DNA of 64,000 nucleotides. Source: Brachypterus glaber. Its lineage: Eukaryota > Arthropoda > Insecta > Coleoptera > Kateretidae. Shown piece after piece: positions 1 to 11,254 of this stretch (its first letter is position 1; each line of letters starts with the position of its first letter). The notes beneath the pieces were generated by a model, which saw only the letters and a list, made by a program, of their open reading frames with translations, had not been told where the DNA came from and searched no databases. Made by a program: the position numbers and the translations under genes. The DNA lies in assembly GCA_958510825.1 (NCBI GenBank), contig OY294051.1, forward strand, positions 26,399,265-26,463,264, read 5' to 3'.

Positions 1-320
1 AAAAACTCCAGGTTCCAACTCTTCAGGTTACTAAATATATATATAAATGAGGTGGTTCTACCCCATTAAGGGCTAAGGATAGAATTTATTTAATATCAAA
101 TTCATTTTAAGCGAGTCTCAACACCTCCAAATATCAATTTTTGTAAATAGTAAACGAAAATATATTATTTCTCTAACTTTCCCCTTATAAAATCTTTAGG
201 GTCGGTTATCTCGGAATCTGAACCAACGATTTTTTTTTCTTAACGGATTTGGATTCAGCGTCAAAAAATATGTAAAAAAACATTAAAATAAAGTTCGCAT
301 AAAACCCTTGTAAACTAGTG
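1..320. other. AT-rich non-coding DNA
   Basis: No open reading frame, RNA gene or clear repeat structure was recognised before the repeat copy that starts near 322. The stretch is AT-rich with homopolymer runs. Confidence 0.5.
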
Positions 321-321
321 T

Positions 322-480
322 AATCAACCTATGGTTTAAATTTGAAGTCTTTAGCCCAAAGCGTTCTTGAGTTATTGTGGTCACAAATTTCCCGGACACA
401 CAGACCGACAGACCGACTGAGAGACAGATTTTTTTTTGACGGAAATCATATTTTTTGGATATAAAACGTCCAGGTTTTTG
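322..480 (-). repeat. dispersed repeat, minus-strand copy
   Basis: This segment matches, in reverse complement, 33835-33983. Shared landmarks are a run of CAGACCGACAGACC units next to GGAAATCATATTTTTTGGA and the phrase AACGTCC. The two copies differ by scattered substitutions, so the repeat is old. Weaker relatives of the same GACAGAC/ACTCAAGAACG theme occur near 59885-59960 and 60440-60500 and inside the palindrome at 62497-63902. No coding potential was found and the family is not named. Confidence 0.6.
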
Positions 481-559
481 TAGGTTTTATTTTTTTAAAT
501 TTATTTACTAAAAAATGCGATTTTTTGTTTTTTTTGCAACATTTTATTAATATCATTTA

Positions 560-805
560 AAATTAGTTTAAAAGTATAATTGACATAAAATAAACCACTT
601 TTCAAAAATTGTTTAATTTTTTTAAAGAAATTTTAACAAAATTTCCCATTTTTAAACCTATTTTAAAACCACAAAAATTGCTCCCAAAAAATAAAAAAAT
701 ATTTGGTTAAATAGAGAATTTTATAAGATTTAAAATAACATATCACACAAATCCCCTTTCTATTTTAAAAAAATATCCCCCCTTGCCTCCCTGTCACCAT
801 TGTGC
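560..805. repeat. fragment of the CAGTGCGGTCC element family
   Basis: The segment aligns with about 32947-33190, the right half of the complete element at 32603-33321. Shared blocks include the AGTATAATT(G/A)ACAT stretch, the TTAAATGGAGAATTTT-like stretch and a C-rich run before a TTTAAAAAAAT block. No terminal inverted repeat is left here, so it is a truncated or decayed copy. Confidence 0.55.
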
Positions 806-1289
806 CATATAAACTATGTACCAAAAAGTTATTTGGGTTATGTTATTTAGGTGTTTTTCAAGTTGATATCTTAATTCGTTTAAAAGTTAATGGAGGGGGC
901 GGACTTTAGACATGCACTGTATAATGTTAAAAGATAATGGGTTCGGGGATCGACGAACAGGTCAGGGGAGCTCAACAAAGATTCCAGGGGACCTATTCTT
1001 CAAAACCCGGTTTTGAAGAATACGTCTTTAGGGTGCTTAAACCATGGCTAGGGAGGCCTTGGCACGTACTATTTTAATCTAAGAATGGAACTCGACAAAA
1101 AAAACTAAAAAAAAATACATTTTTGTTTTCTTACATGACAGACATTTGAAAACTACTACATAATATTAAATTCCGTACTTTTCATTACACATTATACATC
1201 AGGTACACAAAAATGATTAAAAATAATATTAAAACCACCAGAAGTAAACAACACTGCCGAAATTTTATAGATGTCACGTGGTCTTTGAG
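806..1289. other. non-coding, no feature recognised
   Basis: Slightly more GC-rich near 940-1060, including a short inverted phrase around CCCGGTTTTGAAGAA. No convincing ORF, repeat partner or RNA gene was found. Confidence 0.4.
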
Positions 1290-1404
1290 CGATCTGATTA
1301 GACGAAATAATGTAAATACTGTAGGAGAGCATGCGCATTAATAAAAATAATGTAAATAATGTAGGTACTGTCGTAATGTCAATTAATGTCAGGTACTGTA
1401 GAAT
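1290..1404. repeat. AATGT-rich simple repeat left of the LINE
   Basis: The stretch is made of loosely repeated AATGTAAATA, GGTACTGT and TAATGTCA units. A very similar AATGT/GTACTGT-rich stretch lies at 5910-6000, directly behind the LINE 3' tail, so the element appears to sit inside a pentanucleotide-like repeat. Confidence 0.5.
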
Positions 1405-1574
1405 AATGTTATTTCCCTGTTTACCAAATACATCGTATGCATTTCTATTTAAATGAAAAAATTTTATGCACTACTTTTAAATTTGTTAAAAAAACTGTTT
1501 GCTTAGTTATTTATGGATTTTAATGTGTAGTGAGCTGACTCCTGAATTTTTTACTCTTATATCATACAGTAATC

Positions 1575-2891
1575 ATGTCAATTACCAAGATGAAAACTAG
1601 AGCAATATCAAAAAAAGTAGTGACGGAATTTTCCTCGTCTGAGACACCAAATAGGAAATACATCAGCATAATTTCTGACGAAGACAGTGATGTCAAATGC
1701 GATACAAAAACCATACTTAATGACTTACGTAATAAACTTGCCTCTGCAAATATCAAAATTGAAAATAATCTTAATGCAGAAATCATAAATCTAGAAAATG
1801 AAAAGTCCATTATGAAAACTCAATTGCGGGAAAATGAAAAAACAATAACAACTTTTATTAGAAATTCCAAAAAAACTAAAATATTATGCAATGCGGCTAC
1901 GCAATATGAACCGGACAAAAAAGATCGTAGTAGCAAAACAGAGGAAAAACCTGATCTTTATCCTAAAGTATTGATCAGTGTAGGTTCCCAAACGTCTTCG
2001 AAAAAGCTTTCCAAAAGTAAGTCAATTGGAATTAATACTGATTTTATTAGTAAGGCTAAAACTAAAACTAAAAATAATGGTAAAAATAATGAAAGTGGTT
2101 ATACTACTCCATCAAAAGAGGTGGACAAACCTAAGTATAAGCAAATTCTACTTCTAACGGACGAAAATAATTTTAATTTAAAAAGCCACATCGAAAAGTT
2201 AATCTACAATTGCGAAAAGATAACTGTCTTCAAAAAACCAGGAGCCTTTTTAAATCAGATTATGGAGAATATTGAAAAATTGGTGGATAACTTTACTATG
2301 GATGATTGTGTTGTTGTAATTGGTGGACGCAACGATATCGAGAAAGGGAAAACTCCATCTTTTGGTCATCTTTCTGAAAAACTAAAAATGTGCACACATA
2401 CTAATATTGTGTTTTTCTCAATACCTTATTTTAATAATAATTCCAAACTTTTTTCAAAAAATATGCATATTTTTAAATACAACTCTCATCTAAATAATTT
2501 TCTTTGTAAATTTAACAAACTTTGTGAGGGGCACATTAAATATTTTGAAATTAATAATTTTACAAATAAAGTAATAGGTAAAGAAGTTGCACTTAAACTA
2601 ATAGATTTCATACGTAATAAGAAATGTATTTATAAATCTCTTAAATTCATAAATACTAATAATGAGTTTTCTAAATCTCCTCAGAACGATGCGAATAAAA
2701 CTTTTTCTATCATAAATCTGACTGCTGAGGATGCTTGTTTAAATAACGATAATGACATTATTATAATTTCTAGTTCTGTTCCTAATTCTCCTCATAACGA
2801 TGTAAATAAAACTTCATCTGACTTAAATCTTACTCTTCAGGGTACGGGTATAAATAATGATGTTGTCGAAGTTCCTAGTTCTTTTTTATAA
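1575..2891 (+). CDS. LINE ORF1 protein, SGNH-like domain
   Basis: Open frame of 438 residues starting at the first ATG of the element. The N-terminal half is charged and Lys/Ser-rich, probably disordered and nucleic-acid binding. Residues about 185-340 resemble the SGNH/esterase-like domain found in ORF1 of CR1/L2-type LINEs: an opening strand ILLLTDENNF, then VVVIGGRNDIEKG in the place of the GxND block, then a VFFSIPYF strand. The position where active family members have GDS reads TDE, so the catalytic serine seems to be missing and the domain is more likely structural. The C-terminal 100 residues are Asn/Ser-rich and carry two related segments (SPQNDANKTFS and SPHNDVNKTSS). ORF2 starts in another frame at the ORF1 stop. 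ORF1 being intact while ORF2 is broken is unusual for an old copy. Confidence 0.75.
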   Translation: MSITKMKTRAISKKVVTEFSSSETPNRKYISIISDEDSDVKCDTKTILNDLRNKLASANIKIENNLNAEIINLENEKSIMKTQLRENEKTITTFIRNSKKTKILCNAATQYEPDKKDRSSKTEEKPDLYPKVLISVGSQTSSKKLSKSKSIGINTDFISKAKTKTKNNGKNNESGYTTPSKEVDKPKYKQILLLTDENNFNLKSHIEKLIYNCEKITVFKKPGAFLNQIMENIEKLVDNFTMDDCVVVIGGRNDIEKGKTPSFGHLSEKLKMCTHTNIVFFSIPYFNNNSKLFSKNMHIFKYNSHLNNFLCKFNKLCEGHIKYFEINNFTNKVIGKEVALKLIDFIRNKKCIYKSLKFINTNNEFSKSPQNDANKTFSIINLTAEDACLNNDNDIIIISSSVPNSPHNDVNKTSSDLNLTLQGTGINNDVVEVPSSFL

Positions 2892-2908
2892 ATAAATATT
2901 CTATTTGT

Positions 2909-5704
2909 CATGTTAATTTACAAGGTTTTTTATATAAATATAATTTTTTGGATGTTTTTTTATCACAGCATAATATTGATATTTTGTGCCTTTCTGAGCA
3001 TTGGGTTAAAATTGAAAATGTTAATAACTTGTACCTTCCTAACTATAAACTTGTGTCCCATTTTTGTAGAAACAATTCCATTCATAGAGGATCAGCAATT
3101 TTTGTCAGTAATAACTATGATGCTTTTGAACTATCTAACCTCAGTGATTTGTCCAGCGAGGGTCATATTGAGATATCTGGAATTTGCCTAACTTCTCAAA
3201 ATATTAGAGTGTGCGTTGTCACGATTTACAGACCATGTGAAGGTAACATTGACATATTTTTTGACACAATTACTCATGTTTTAGATTTAGTTTGTAGTAG
3301 ATATAAGTTTGTTGTCCTGTGTGGTGATCTTAATATAAATTTAAGCGATGCTAAAAGTAGATGTAGGATTCTGATGGATATTTTTGGTTCACATGATATG
3401 GAACTAACTACATCATGCAATACCAGGGTTTTTACTAATAAACATGGTCATACTAGCAAATCTAGTATAGACTATTTGGTTACCAATATTCCATCAGAAT
3501 GTTACAGTTGCCAAGTCATTAATCCTAATATTGCGGACCATTATTGTCACCTTTTTTCCGCAAATATATTAACTTTTAAAAATAGTACATTAAAATCAGT
3601 TAGTTACAGAAAAAATGGTTACGCTAATATTGAGGAATTAAGAACCAGAATAAAACCTATATTGTGGGATGGAATGTTTTGTCTTGATATTGAGGCTGCA
3701 TTCGATTGGTTTATGCAATCTGTTAAATGGTGTTACAACGTCTCTTGTCCCATTAAGAAAAAGACACTTCCTGCCAATAAAAGTAGGAATGAAAAATCAA
3801 TCAATCAATCAAACCATTGTTAATCAAGGTATACAATTGAAGTTTTTGTTTAGTCTCTTAAGTCAGAATCTAATAACGGCTGAAGAATATAAATCATTTA
3901 AAAGGCAATACCGATATACTATTAGCAATGCCAAAATTAAACATTTCTCAAATAAAATTAACAATAGTAAAAATAAGTCAAAAACAACCTGGCAAATTAT
4001 AAATAATAAATTAGGGCGTTCTAACTGTAGGAGAGAAATAAATAAAATTAATTTTAATTCTAAATTACTTTATAATGAGGTGGACATTGCAAACGCATTC
4101 GGGTCTCATTTTTCAGATATAGCTGAGAGGACGGCAAACAATCACTTTGGGCAAAATATGTCTCTGCCATGTACTGAATCAATTTGTAATATACAAGTTC
4201 CCTTTAGATCACATCCCATTGAAGAATGGGAAGTCATTAAAGTTGTTAACTCCTTTAAAAACATAAATTCATGTGGGGAAGACGATATATCGATTAATGT
4301 TATCACGAAAATCCTAGACTTGGTTGTTAAACCGTTTACTTATTTGATTAATCAATCCATCATACAGGGTTATTTTCCAAATACTTTTAAAACCGCCTTA
4401 ATTACCCCTTTACATAAGAAAGGTAATTTTGAAAGTGTAGATAATTACAGACAGATATCTTTTTCCAAAATTATGGAAAAAATTGTATTTAAACAATTAC
4501 GAGATTTTTTAGAAAACAATAACCTGATTACAGATTCACAACATGGTTTTCGCGAAAAGAAATCAACTGAATCGGCCTCATATCAGTTTTTAGATTTTGT
4601 TTACTCAGTTAGATAACAACAAGTATGTGGTAAGTATCCAGTTTGATTTAAACAAGGCATTTGATACGGTACGACCTGATTTTCTGAGATCTAAACTTAG
4701 AAGTTTTAGGGTTCCTTCAAATATTTCAGACTGGGTATACCCATACATGTTGAATAGAAAACTTTTTATTAACTTAAACGGGAGAACAAGGTCAAACATA
4801 TTTTTTTCTAAACTAGGAGTGCCCCAAGGATCAATATTAGGTCCACTCTTGTTTTTGATTTATATCAATGATCTACCAGAATATATTAAACGTGCTTTTA
4901 TTGTTATTTTCGCAGATGACACTACTATAATAATTTCTTGTTTATGTCCCCAAGAATTATATCATTTAATTTTGGATTTGAATCGTGGTGCCAGAGAAAC
5001 AAACTTATACTTAACAAATCTAAAACAGTTGCTGTGAATTTCTTTAAGAGAAGATGTCTCCCACAAGAACTTAATATACCTGACTTGGATCTAAGTTGTA
5101 AAACTAATTTCCTTGGTACCATATTTGACCAACAGCTAACTTTTAAAAATCACATTGACATGGTCTGTAAAAAGTTGAACAGCGCGTATTTTGGTATTTT
5201 GCGTATGAAAGGTGATTTAAACGAACCAGCAATATTATCGATGTACTATGCTTTAGTTTATTCTCATCTTTCCTATAATATTATCAGTTGGGGTGGTTCC
5301 ACTGACATTAATAGAATAGTTGTAGCTCAAAAAAGGATACTAAGACTAATATTTAATTTGCCTTTTAGACATACCTGTAGAGAAGTTTTTAAAAACAAAC
5401 GAATTTTAACTGTATTTAGTATTTATATTTTTAAATGTGTGTTATATAGAAAAAAAATTATCTTGATTTTATAAGAAATTCAGATATCCATAACTATAAT
5501 ACTAGAAATAGTAATAACTTACATATACCTCAACACAAGAACGCTTTTTACAAGAAATCTCCTTCATATTCCTGTATACGTTTTTATAATAATCTTCCTA
5601 GGGAACTTAAAAGTATTGAAAATTACAATTTATTTAAAAAATCAGTGAAAGATTATTTGATAGATAAGGTTTTTTATTCTATTAATGAATATATTACATT
5701 TTAA
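2909..5704 (+). pseudogene. LINE ORF2 (endonuclease + reverse transcriptase), frameshifted
   Basis: The reading begins near 2909 and passes through apurinic-type endonuclease motifs (LCLSEHW, CGDLNINL, IADHY), then reverse transcriptase motifs (FDLNKAFDTV, GVPQGSILGP, FADDT), then the C-terminal region common to CR1/Jockey LINEs (HNYNTRN, SPSYSCIRFYNNLP), ending at TAA 5702-5704. Frame changes are needed near 3790-3815 (at an AATC tandem), 4597-4616, 4938-5037 and 5447-5460 (at an A run). A few codons that normally follow NYRPIS also look lost near 4447. The enzyme would reverse-transcribe the element RNA at a nicked target; this copy is inactive. Confidence 0.85.
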
Positions 5705-5883
5705 TCTATTTGTACTTTACCTATCTTTGCATATTATTTATGTTACTATTTTTTGTATTTCTTGTAATTTGTTTATAATTTATTTATTTTTTTGTTTAGT
5801 GTAAAATTAACATATATGTGTATATATCTATATTTTTGTGACTTGCCATATATACTCAATGTGTCTTTCATGGTTAAATAAAT

Positions 5884-6000
5884 ACATTACATTACATTAC
5901 ATTACATTACAATGTAAGTAATGTAACGTAATGTACGGTAATGTACAGTATTGTAAGTAATGTAAGGTAATGTCAATGTAATGTAAAGTACTGTCGATGA
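5884..6000. repeat. ATTAC tail and AATGT-rich repeat
   Basis: About five ATTAC units end the LINE (to 5909). They are followed directly by AATGT-type units of the opposite sense (AATGTAAGTAATGTAACGTA and variants) to about 6000. The turn from ATTAC to AATGT gives a local inverted repeat. The second half resembles 1290-1404 on the other side of the LINE. Confidence 0.7.
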
Positions 6001-6132
6001 AAACGTACATGTATTGTAAAGGTGAAAGGCCCCTCGGGCATCATGTGCTTCAATTTCTACCGTGAACTTTATATTAGGGTGAACAGAATTTAAAAAATTT
6101 AGAAACATTTTTATTTTACGATTACTACCTCT

Positions 6133-6402
6133 ACCTCTACTAGAATAGATGAACATTTAAAACTTTTAAAAAACAACAATGTCGATTTGAATGGGTTGGA
6201 ACACAAATCAAACTTCGCGAACCACATTTTATCACAAAATCATTCTTTTTACGGTGATTGTAACATTTTATATATTTCCAGTAACAATAGAATAACAGAC
6301 TTACTAGAACAATTTACTATTACCTACCATAATAAATTTTTTAGCAACAAATTAATCAATGAACAGAGTTCCAACATCTACGTATATTCCATAACATCCT
6401 AA
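6133..6402 (+). pseudogene. Penelope-like element, GIY-YIG C-terminal fragment
   Basis: The frame reads TRIDEHLK, then SNFANHILSQNHSF, then LLEQFTITYH, ending at a stop at 6400-6402. This order (Arg plus EHL, then FANHIL, then LLE) matches the C-terminal half of the GIY-YIG endonuclease of Penelope-like retroelements. The reverse transcriptase is absent. About 400 bp downstream (6795-6840) a CTGAAGATGACC and GGTTGAAAC phrase resembles the terminal region of the related copies at 7367-8123. A decayed, 5'-truncated insertion. Confidence 0.6.
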
Positions 6403-7240
6403 ACTCCAATCCAAATTTCCTCAAACCCCTATTAAATAAATAGTAATTCATAGAATTATTTTTTAATATTTAAATTAATTTATTTGTTTTATTGTTTTTA
6501 AACTAGGCCATCTATACGTTCGATTTCATTCTTAATTATAAAAATTAATCAATTTCTCTTATCTGTAGATATCAATACTAAAAATCTTTTTATTATTTTA
6601 ACAAATTTTAAGTAATTTATTTAAATGTCCAATAGATGTCTGTACCTAAACTTATTTTTAAAAATTTTTATCAGTAAGCTATGTGTATGTTTATAATGTA
6701 GTCCGTGTTGTTTGTTTTTAAATTTTTTGACTATTTTAGATAAGCTTAACCAATTTGTAATTAGGTAATTTCCTTACATGTTTTTGTACTTCTGAAGATG
6801 ACCCTAAATTCAAGGGTTGAAACAATTGTAGCTATTTTTTATAAATAAAATGCTTCAATAAAAAACTTTGGAGTAGACATAATAATTTTTTAATTTTGAT
6901 CTACGAATTTTGTTCACCTTGTTTCACAAGCCATTTTCCACCTTTCATCACAGCCTTTTTTGATATCTTTTATGTTTTTTAATCCAAATATTTCTATCAA
7001 AAATAGAAACTATAGTTATAACGTTACTATTTTGACCATTACTGTCTGGATTTTATAAAAATTACTTAATTTTTGATTTAGTTACCTTACATTTTATAAA
7101 AAAAAAACATCATTAAAATACACAGTATTTTTATTATGAAATGTACAACAGTACAATTTTACTGTCTTATATGGCAGCATAACCACATAAATCTAATTTA
7201 ATCAGCAAACTGTCAAGTTTTTTGGGACAAGCTTATAGGC
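6403..7240. other. AT-rich DNA with decayed Penelope 3' part
   Basis: No gene is visible. The part to about 6860 probably is the 3' untranslated end of the Penelope-like fragment (TGAAGATGACC near 6795 and AATAAAATG near 6843). The rest to 7240 is AT-rich and unremarkable. Confidence 0.4.
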
Positions 7241-7502
7241 AACTCATTAAACAGCTACTATAATAATATATTGTATTAAATATAAAACCAAGAAATCTAA
7301 AAGTAAATGAAAACCATATTTCCTGTTTGACATACATATATAAGATTTTAAGCTTTCACGGCCATTAAGATATAAAGAACTTTCACTTTCGGGTTTAGAC
7401 CGTGTAAATAAATTTTCACTTTCCGACGTTTCGTCTCTTACTACTAGAGACATCTTCAGGGATTAATCTGAAACTAAGTTTCGAATCAACTTGTGTCACT
7501 AT

Positions 7503-7748
7503 TTATGACGAGTTGTGGTTATTCACCCGTGACGAGGTTTTTCCTATCAAAGACTTCCATATTGCAGGTAAGTGGTAACCAGTGTCCCGATTGATATTGT
7601 TAGGATGCTTGATGATTTCTATCGATTCCCGTATCTTCCTTGGCATTTTTGTGTTTTCTGTTAATATTTGTTTTGTTTCAGACAAATTGATTTTATGACC
7701 TGTTTCATGTACATGTTCGGCTACTGCCGATATATAAGAAAGAAACAA
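7503..7748 (-). pseudogene. Penelope-like GIY-YIG C-terminus, left arm
   Basis: Minus-strand frame with AVAEHVHETGHKINLSETK, then MPRKIRESIEIIKHPNN and NRDTGYHLPAIW, ending in a stop. The AEH...GH and RE(S/A)IEI..HPNN..R..GY pattern is that of the Penelope endonuclease C-terminus. The catalytic GIY-YIG core and the reverse transcriptase are missing. Mirror image of the right arm, with one clear residue change (ENT versus ENR). Confidence 0.7.
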
Positions 7749-7985
7749 ATTTCCTTATCGGCAGTAGCCGAACATGTACATGAAACAGGTCATAAAATCA
7801 ATTTGTCTGAAACAAAACAAATATTAACAGAAAACAGAAAAATGCCAAGGAAGATACGGGAATCGATAGAAATCATCAAGCATCCTAACAATATCAATAG
7901 GGACACTGGTTACCACTTACCTGCAATATGGAAGTCTTTGATAGGAAAAACCTCGTCACGGGTGAATAACCACAACTCGTCATAA
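7668..7985 (+). pseudogene. Penelope-like GIY-YIG C-terminus, right arm
   Basis: The same endonuclease C-terminal segment as the left arm, on the + strand. Only the part from about 7752 is element-coding; the first 28 or so residues of the open frame are read through the antisense strand of the left arm and the centre of the palindrome, and are not biological. It ends at TAA 7983-7985, followed by about 140 bp of terminal region. Confidence 0.7.
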
Positions 7986-8123
7986 ATAGTGACACAAGTT
8001 GATTCGAAACTTAGTTTCAGATTAATCCCTGAAGATGTCTCTAGTAGTAAGAGACGAAACGTCGGAAAGTGAAAATTTATTAACACGGTCTAAACCCGAA
8101 AGTGAAAGTTCTTTATATACATA

Positions 8124-9215
8124 TATAAATTTGTATGCTATTTATTATTATGCTGTGCTTTGCTTTTCTTAAAAATCAATAAAAATTAGAAAATTTTAAA
8201 ATAAGAAAATTCATATTTTTTTGGGATCGTAGGAAATATAGTGTACATAACTCGTACAGTTCGTGAAAATTGGTACACTTTAAAGGTTGCTAAAAGTGAA
8301 TCTGATAATAAAAAATCCATTTTACGCGCGGATGTGAAGAATGGGAAAGCTCTTTTACTGGGCAGTGTATTTTTCATTTGCAATACCTCGTTTAGAGTGA
8401 TATTTACGTTACTTTTCATATAAAATCAGCATGTTCTGAAATTGTAAACTGCTTTTTTATATATTTTTATTCACAAAAAATCAATATCGAACCTTAGTGC
8501 GCTGGTTTGGTTAGGTACTTTAATAACATATCCTTAAAAAGCTTTTTAGAAGCAATTTTAAACACTGTGCGCTGTTGTCTATGATTCTGAATCATTGATT
8601 CATTAATAATGAATAATTTTAGTATTCAACACAAATCGCCTTGTATTTTTATGTTATATATTTTTTGCATTTTATTTTTTATGAATTAATATTTTATTAG
8701 AAATTGGCCACTCTTTTTAGCGTCTCAGGATCTATTTTGCCATTTTAAAAATATTCCCCGCCACTTTGTGACCATCTTTTCTAAATTTAACAGACTAGAC
8801 ATGATTTAAAGGTTTCTTTTATAAGCAAAATTCGGCGTTTTTTACACAACCTCATTTTTGTCTTTGATCCATTTTGACACAATATAACTTAAAAATTCCC
8901 TGCATATTTTTTCGTTTTGGCGCCCTTTACTGCTCGTTCTGGGGTAAAGCTCCCACATTGGTTAATTAATGCTTGATACGAAATCTATTAATTTCGGAAA
9001 AAAATTGACTGATAAATTAAAAATTTAAGGCGCCAACACATTAAAAATTGCGTAAAGTTGGATCATCTATAACACTAGGCAACACGTTTTCTTGTCCTGA
9101 TTGAAGTCATGTGTTTTTTAACTAATTTTGGGTCGCTGAGACCGAATCTGGCCTCGGAATATTTCTGTTACCTAGTTTCCGAGAAAAATGAGATAAAAGT
9201 GGTAAAAAAATCATT
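8124..9215. other. AT-rich DNA with one minisatellite-family fragment
   Basis: 8250-8385 resembles the right border of the tandem array at 48880-49425: both share GGTTGCTAAAA, then GAATGGGAAAGCTC-like sequence and TTTTACTGGGCAGTGTATTT. The remainder to 9215 shows no ORF, RNA gene or inverted repeat that I can support. Confidence 0.5.
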
Positions 9216-9904
9216 ACATTGTAAATGCAACAAAATACATATTTTTAAATAGAGCAGTTAATGTTACTTAATAATTTTATCAAATCAGTACATAAAAAAG
9301 ATTTTTATTTAATTTTAGCACAGATTTACAAATTATAATACAAAAATTGAAGGTTATGTCAGATTGTTGTGACAGATATCAGGTTTAAATATTTAACAAT
9401 AGATGTACTTTTTCTACGACTGCTTTAGAATGTAAGCAAATACACAAACTTTTCAAACATAGAATGAATCCATTCTAGCTCTAGATACGGTATTAATATT
9501 CCGTATCAAGTGTTAGAATGAGCACATGTAGTGCCATCTCTTGTTTATAAAAGTAAAGAAAACTGTAGCAAAATTAGCAAAAATGTATATATATTTTACC
9601 ATGAAATATTGAATAATTTAATGCAATTTAAAGTTTTGCGTTAAAATTACATAAAGTTTATTAGTTTTTCTTAATATTTGGCAAGTTTTTTATCAATTTA
9701 GTTCAAAAATTTAAAACTGCTCTATCTATTATTAAATATTTAAACCTGATATCTGTCACAACAATCTGACATAATCTTCAATTTTTGCATTATAATTTGT
9801 AAATATGTAAAATAAAAATATTTTTTAAGTACTGATTTGATAAAATTATTAAACAACATTAATTGCTTTATTTAAAAATATGTGTTTTGTTGCATTTACA
9901 ATGT
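9216..9904. mobile_element. foldback element, about 190-bp inverted ends
   Basis: The left end ACATTGTAAATGCAACAAAA is mirrored at the right end (TTTTGTTGCATTTACAATGT, ending at 9904). The similarity continues inward to about 9408 and 9722 through AGATTGTTGTGACAGATATC and its complement. The inner 310 bp are AT-rich without an ORF. No clear target duplication is visible, so the superfamily is open. Confidence 0.75.
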
Positions 9905-10404
9905 CGAGTCACAAAAAACATTGTTTTTAACCTTGTCCGCAGTTTAAAGCCATACAGTGTTTTATATTTGCAGTCGAAGAAAAAGTATAGTCTACTTTCC
10001 GCTGGCGCGGAATATTGTCTATTCCATACTAGTTATAGAATATAATATTTTACCTAAAAATTTTTTCTTCGTGTATAATATTAAATTAAAATACGAAATT
10101 CACGTATTGGTATCCCTTCTACATTTTTATTAAAATATTATATATTTATCAACTAATATAAAATTAATCTGGATTTCTATCCTGAATATTAAAAAGAAGC
10201 CTTGAAAATATTTAATGCTTCTTTCTCATTCCATAGTACACTCTTCGCAGTGGATGGTATGGCGATTTTTCTTTATAAAAATATAATTGATTTGATTTCG
10301 TGCCCGTACTTTATTTTTTTTACTTTATATAAAAATATATAACTTTTTTGTTTACAAATTACTTTTTTTCAAAAATATTGTATTATATTGTAATTGGCAT
10401 TAAT
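9905..10404. other. AT-rich DNA, no feature recognised
   Basis: Nothing beyond homopolymer runs and short chance frames. Confidence 0.4.
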
Positions 10405-11240
10405 ATATCCAAAGTTCGAAATATGTGTTTCAGGAAGGTGATTCACCCCCCTTAACTTTTTTAGGTAGGATCTTGTAATTTGCAGAAGCTATATTATGTA
10501 AAATTTAAGATATTTTGACATAGTTAGAATTTTTTTGGCACTTTGGCACGGTTTCGCCGGAAATTAATCCAATCTATTTTTAAACGAAACACCCTGTATA
10601 TTTTTACATATTTTGATTCAGAAATCAATTCTGAGAATAAGCATGTGTCATTTGTCAATTTTGACAGGTCATGTCATTTTTTAGTTAAATCTTCATTTTA
10701 AATCTTTTGTGTTTTAATGTGAAGTTCTTCCGAATAAACTATTCATGTGTGGTATCAAAACGTTCGCAAAAAATTTCATTTTCATTTTAACCTAATGAGC
10801 CACGCTCTTTCCATTTGAAAAAAATTACTTATGGACCAAAGTATGATTTTTGAACCTTAAGGAGCCCATCAAATTTAGAGTTTTGCGAAAAAAATTAAAA
10901 TAGTATTTTTCCGAAGATACTAGACCAACAATTAGGCGAATAAGCTAATTTAAGGCACTTTAGATTTAAAATAAAAAAATACATGACCTGTCAAGAATTG
11001 ACAAGTGGCACATGTTAGTTCTCAGAATTTATTTTTAAATCGAAATATAGAAAAATATACAGGGTGTTACATTTAAAAATCGAAAGTTCGATTAATTTCC
11101 GGTGAAACCGGAAGTGCCACAAAATGTCTAACCGTGTCAAAAAATCCTAAATTATACATTATATAGCTCCTGCTATCCTACCTAAAAAAATAAAAAAGTT
11201 AAGGGGGGTGAACCACCTTTCTGAAACACCCGGTATATCC
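10405..11240. mobile_element. foldback element with CCCTGTATA motif
   Basis: Left arm (about 10405-10690) and right arm (about 10970-11240) are inverted copies. Landmarks are TTTCAGGAAGGTGATTCACC on the left and GGTGAACCACCTTTCTGAAA on the right, and ACACCCTGTATATTTTT versus AAATATACAGGGTGT further in. The middle has no ORF. A CACCCTGTATA-type phrase is shared with the elements near 20 kb and 35 kb. Non-autonomous DNA element of unknown superfamily. Confidence 0.75.
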
Positions 11241-11254
11241 AAAAACCTTACGTG

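Larger units (their letters stand above)
1405..5910 (+). mobile_element. CR1/Jockey-type LINE, near full length
   Basis: The element has, in order, a short 5' region, an intact ORF1 (1575-2891), a frame-broken ORF2 with endonuclease and reverse transcriptase (2909-5704), a short 3' UTR with AATAAATAC, and a tail of about five ATTAC units (5885-5909). A short-unit tandem tail rather than poly(A) is typical of CR1-like and related clades. The 5' boundary is a guess based on where the AATGT-rich DNA stops. ORF2 carries at least four frameshifts, so this copy cannot move on its own. Exact clade (CR1, Jockey or a relative) is not settled. Confidence 0.8.
7367..8123. mobile_element. head-to-head pair of Penelope-like 3' ends (palindrome)
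   Basis: Two nearly identical arms of about 365 bp (about 7367-7731 and 7759-8123) face away from each other around a 27-bp centre. Each arm carries the end of a GIY-YIG endonuclease frame followed by the terminal phrase CTGAAGATGTCTCTAGTAGT and GAGACGAAACGTC. Both copies are truncated at the centre. Penelope-like elements are known for 5' truncation and inverted or tandem partial copies, which this matches. The arms differ at only a few positions, so the structure is rather young. Confidence 0.75.
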
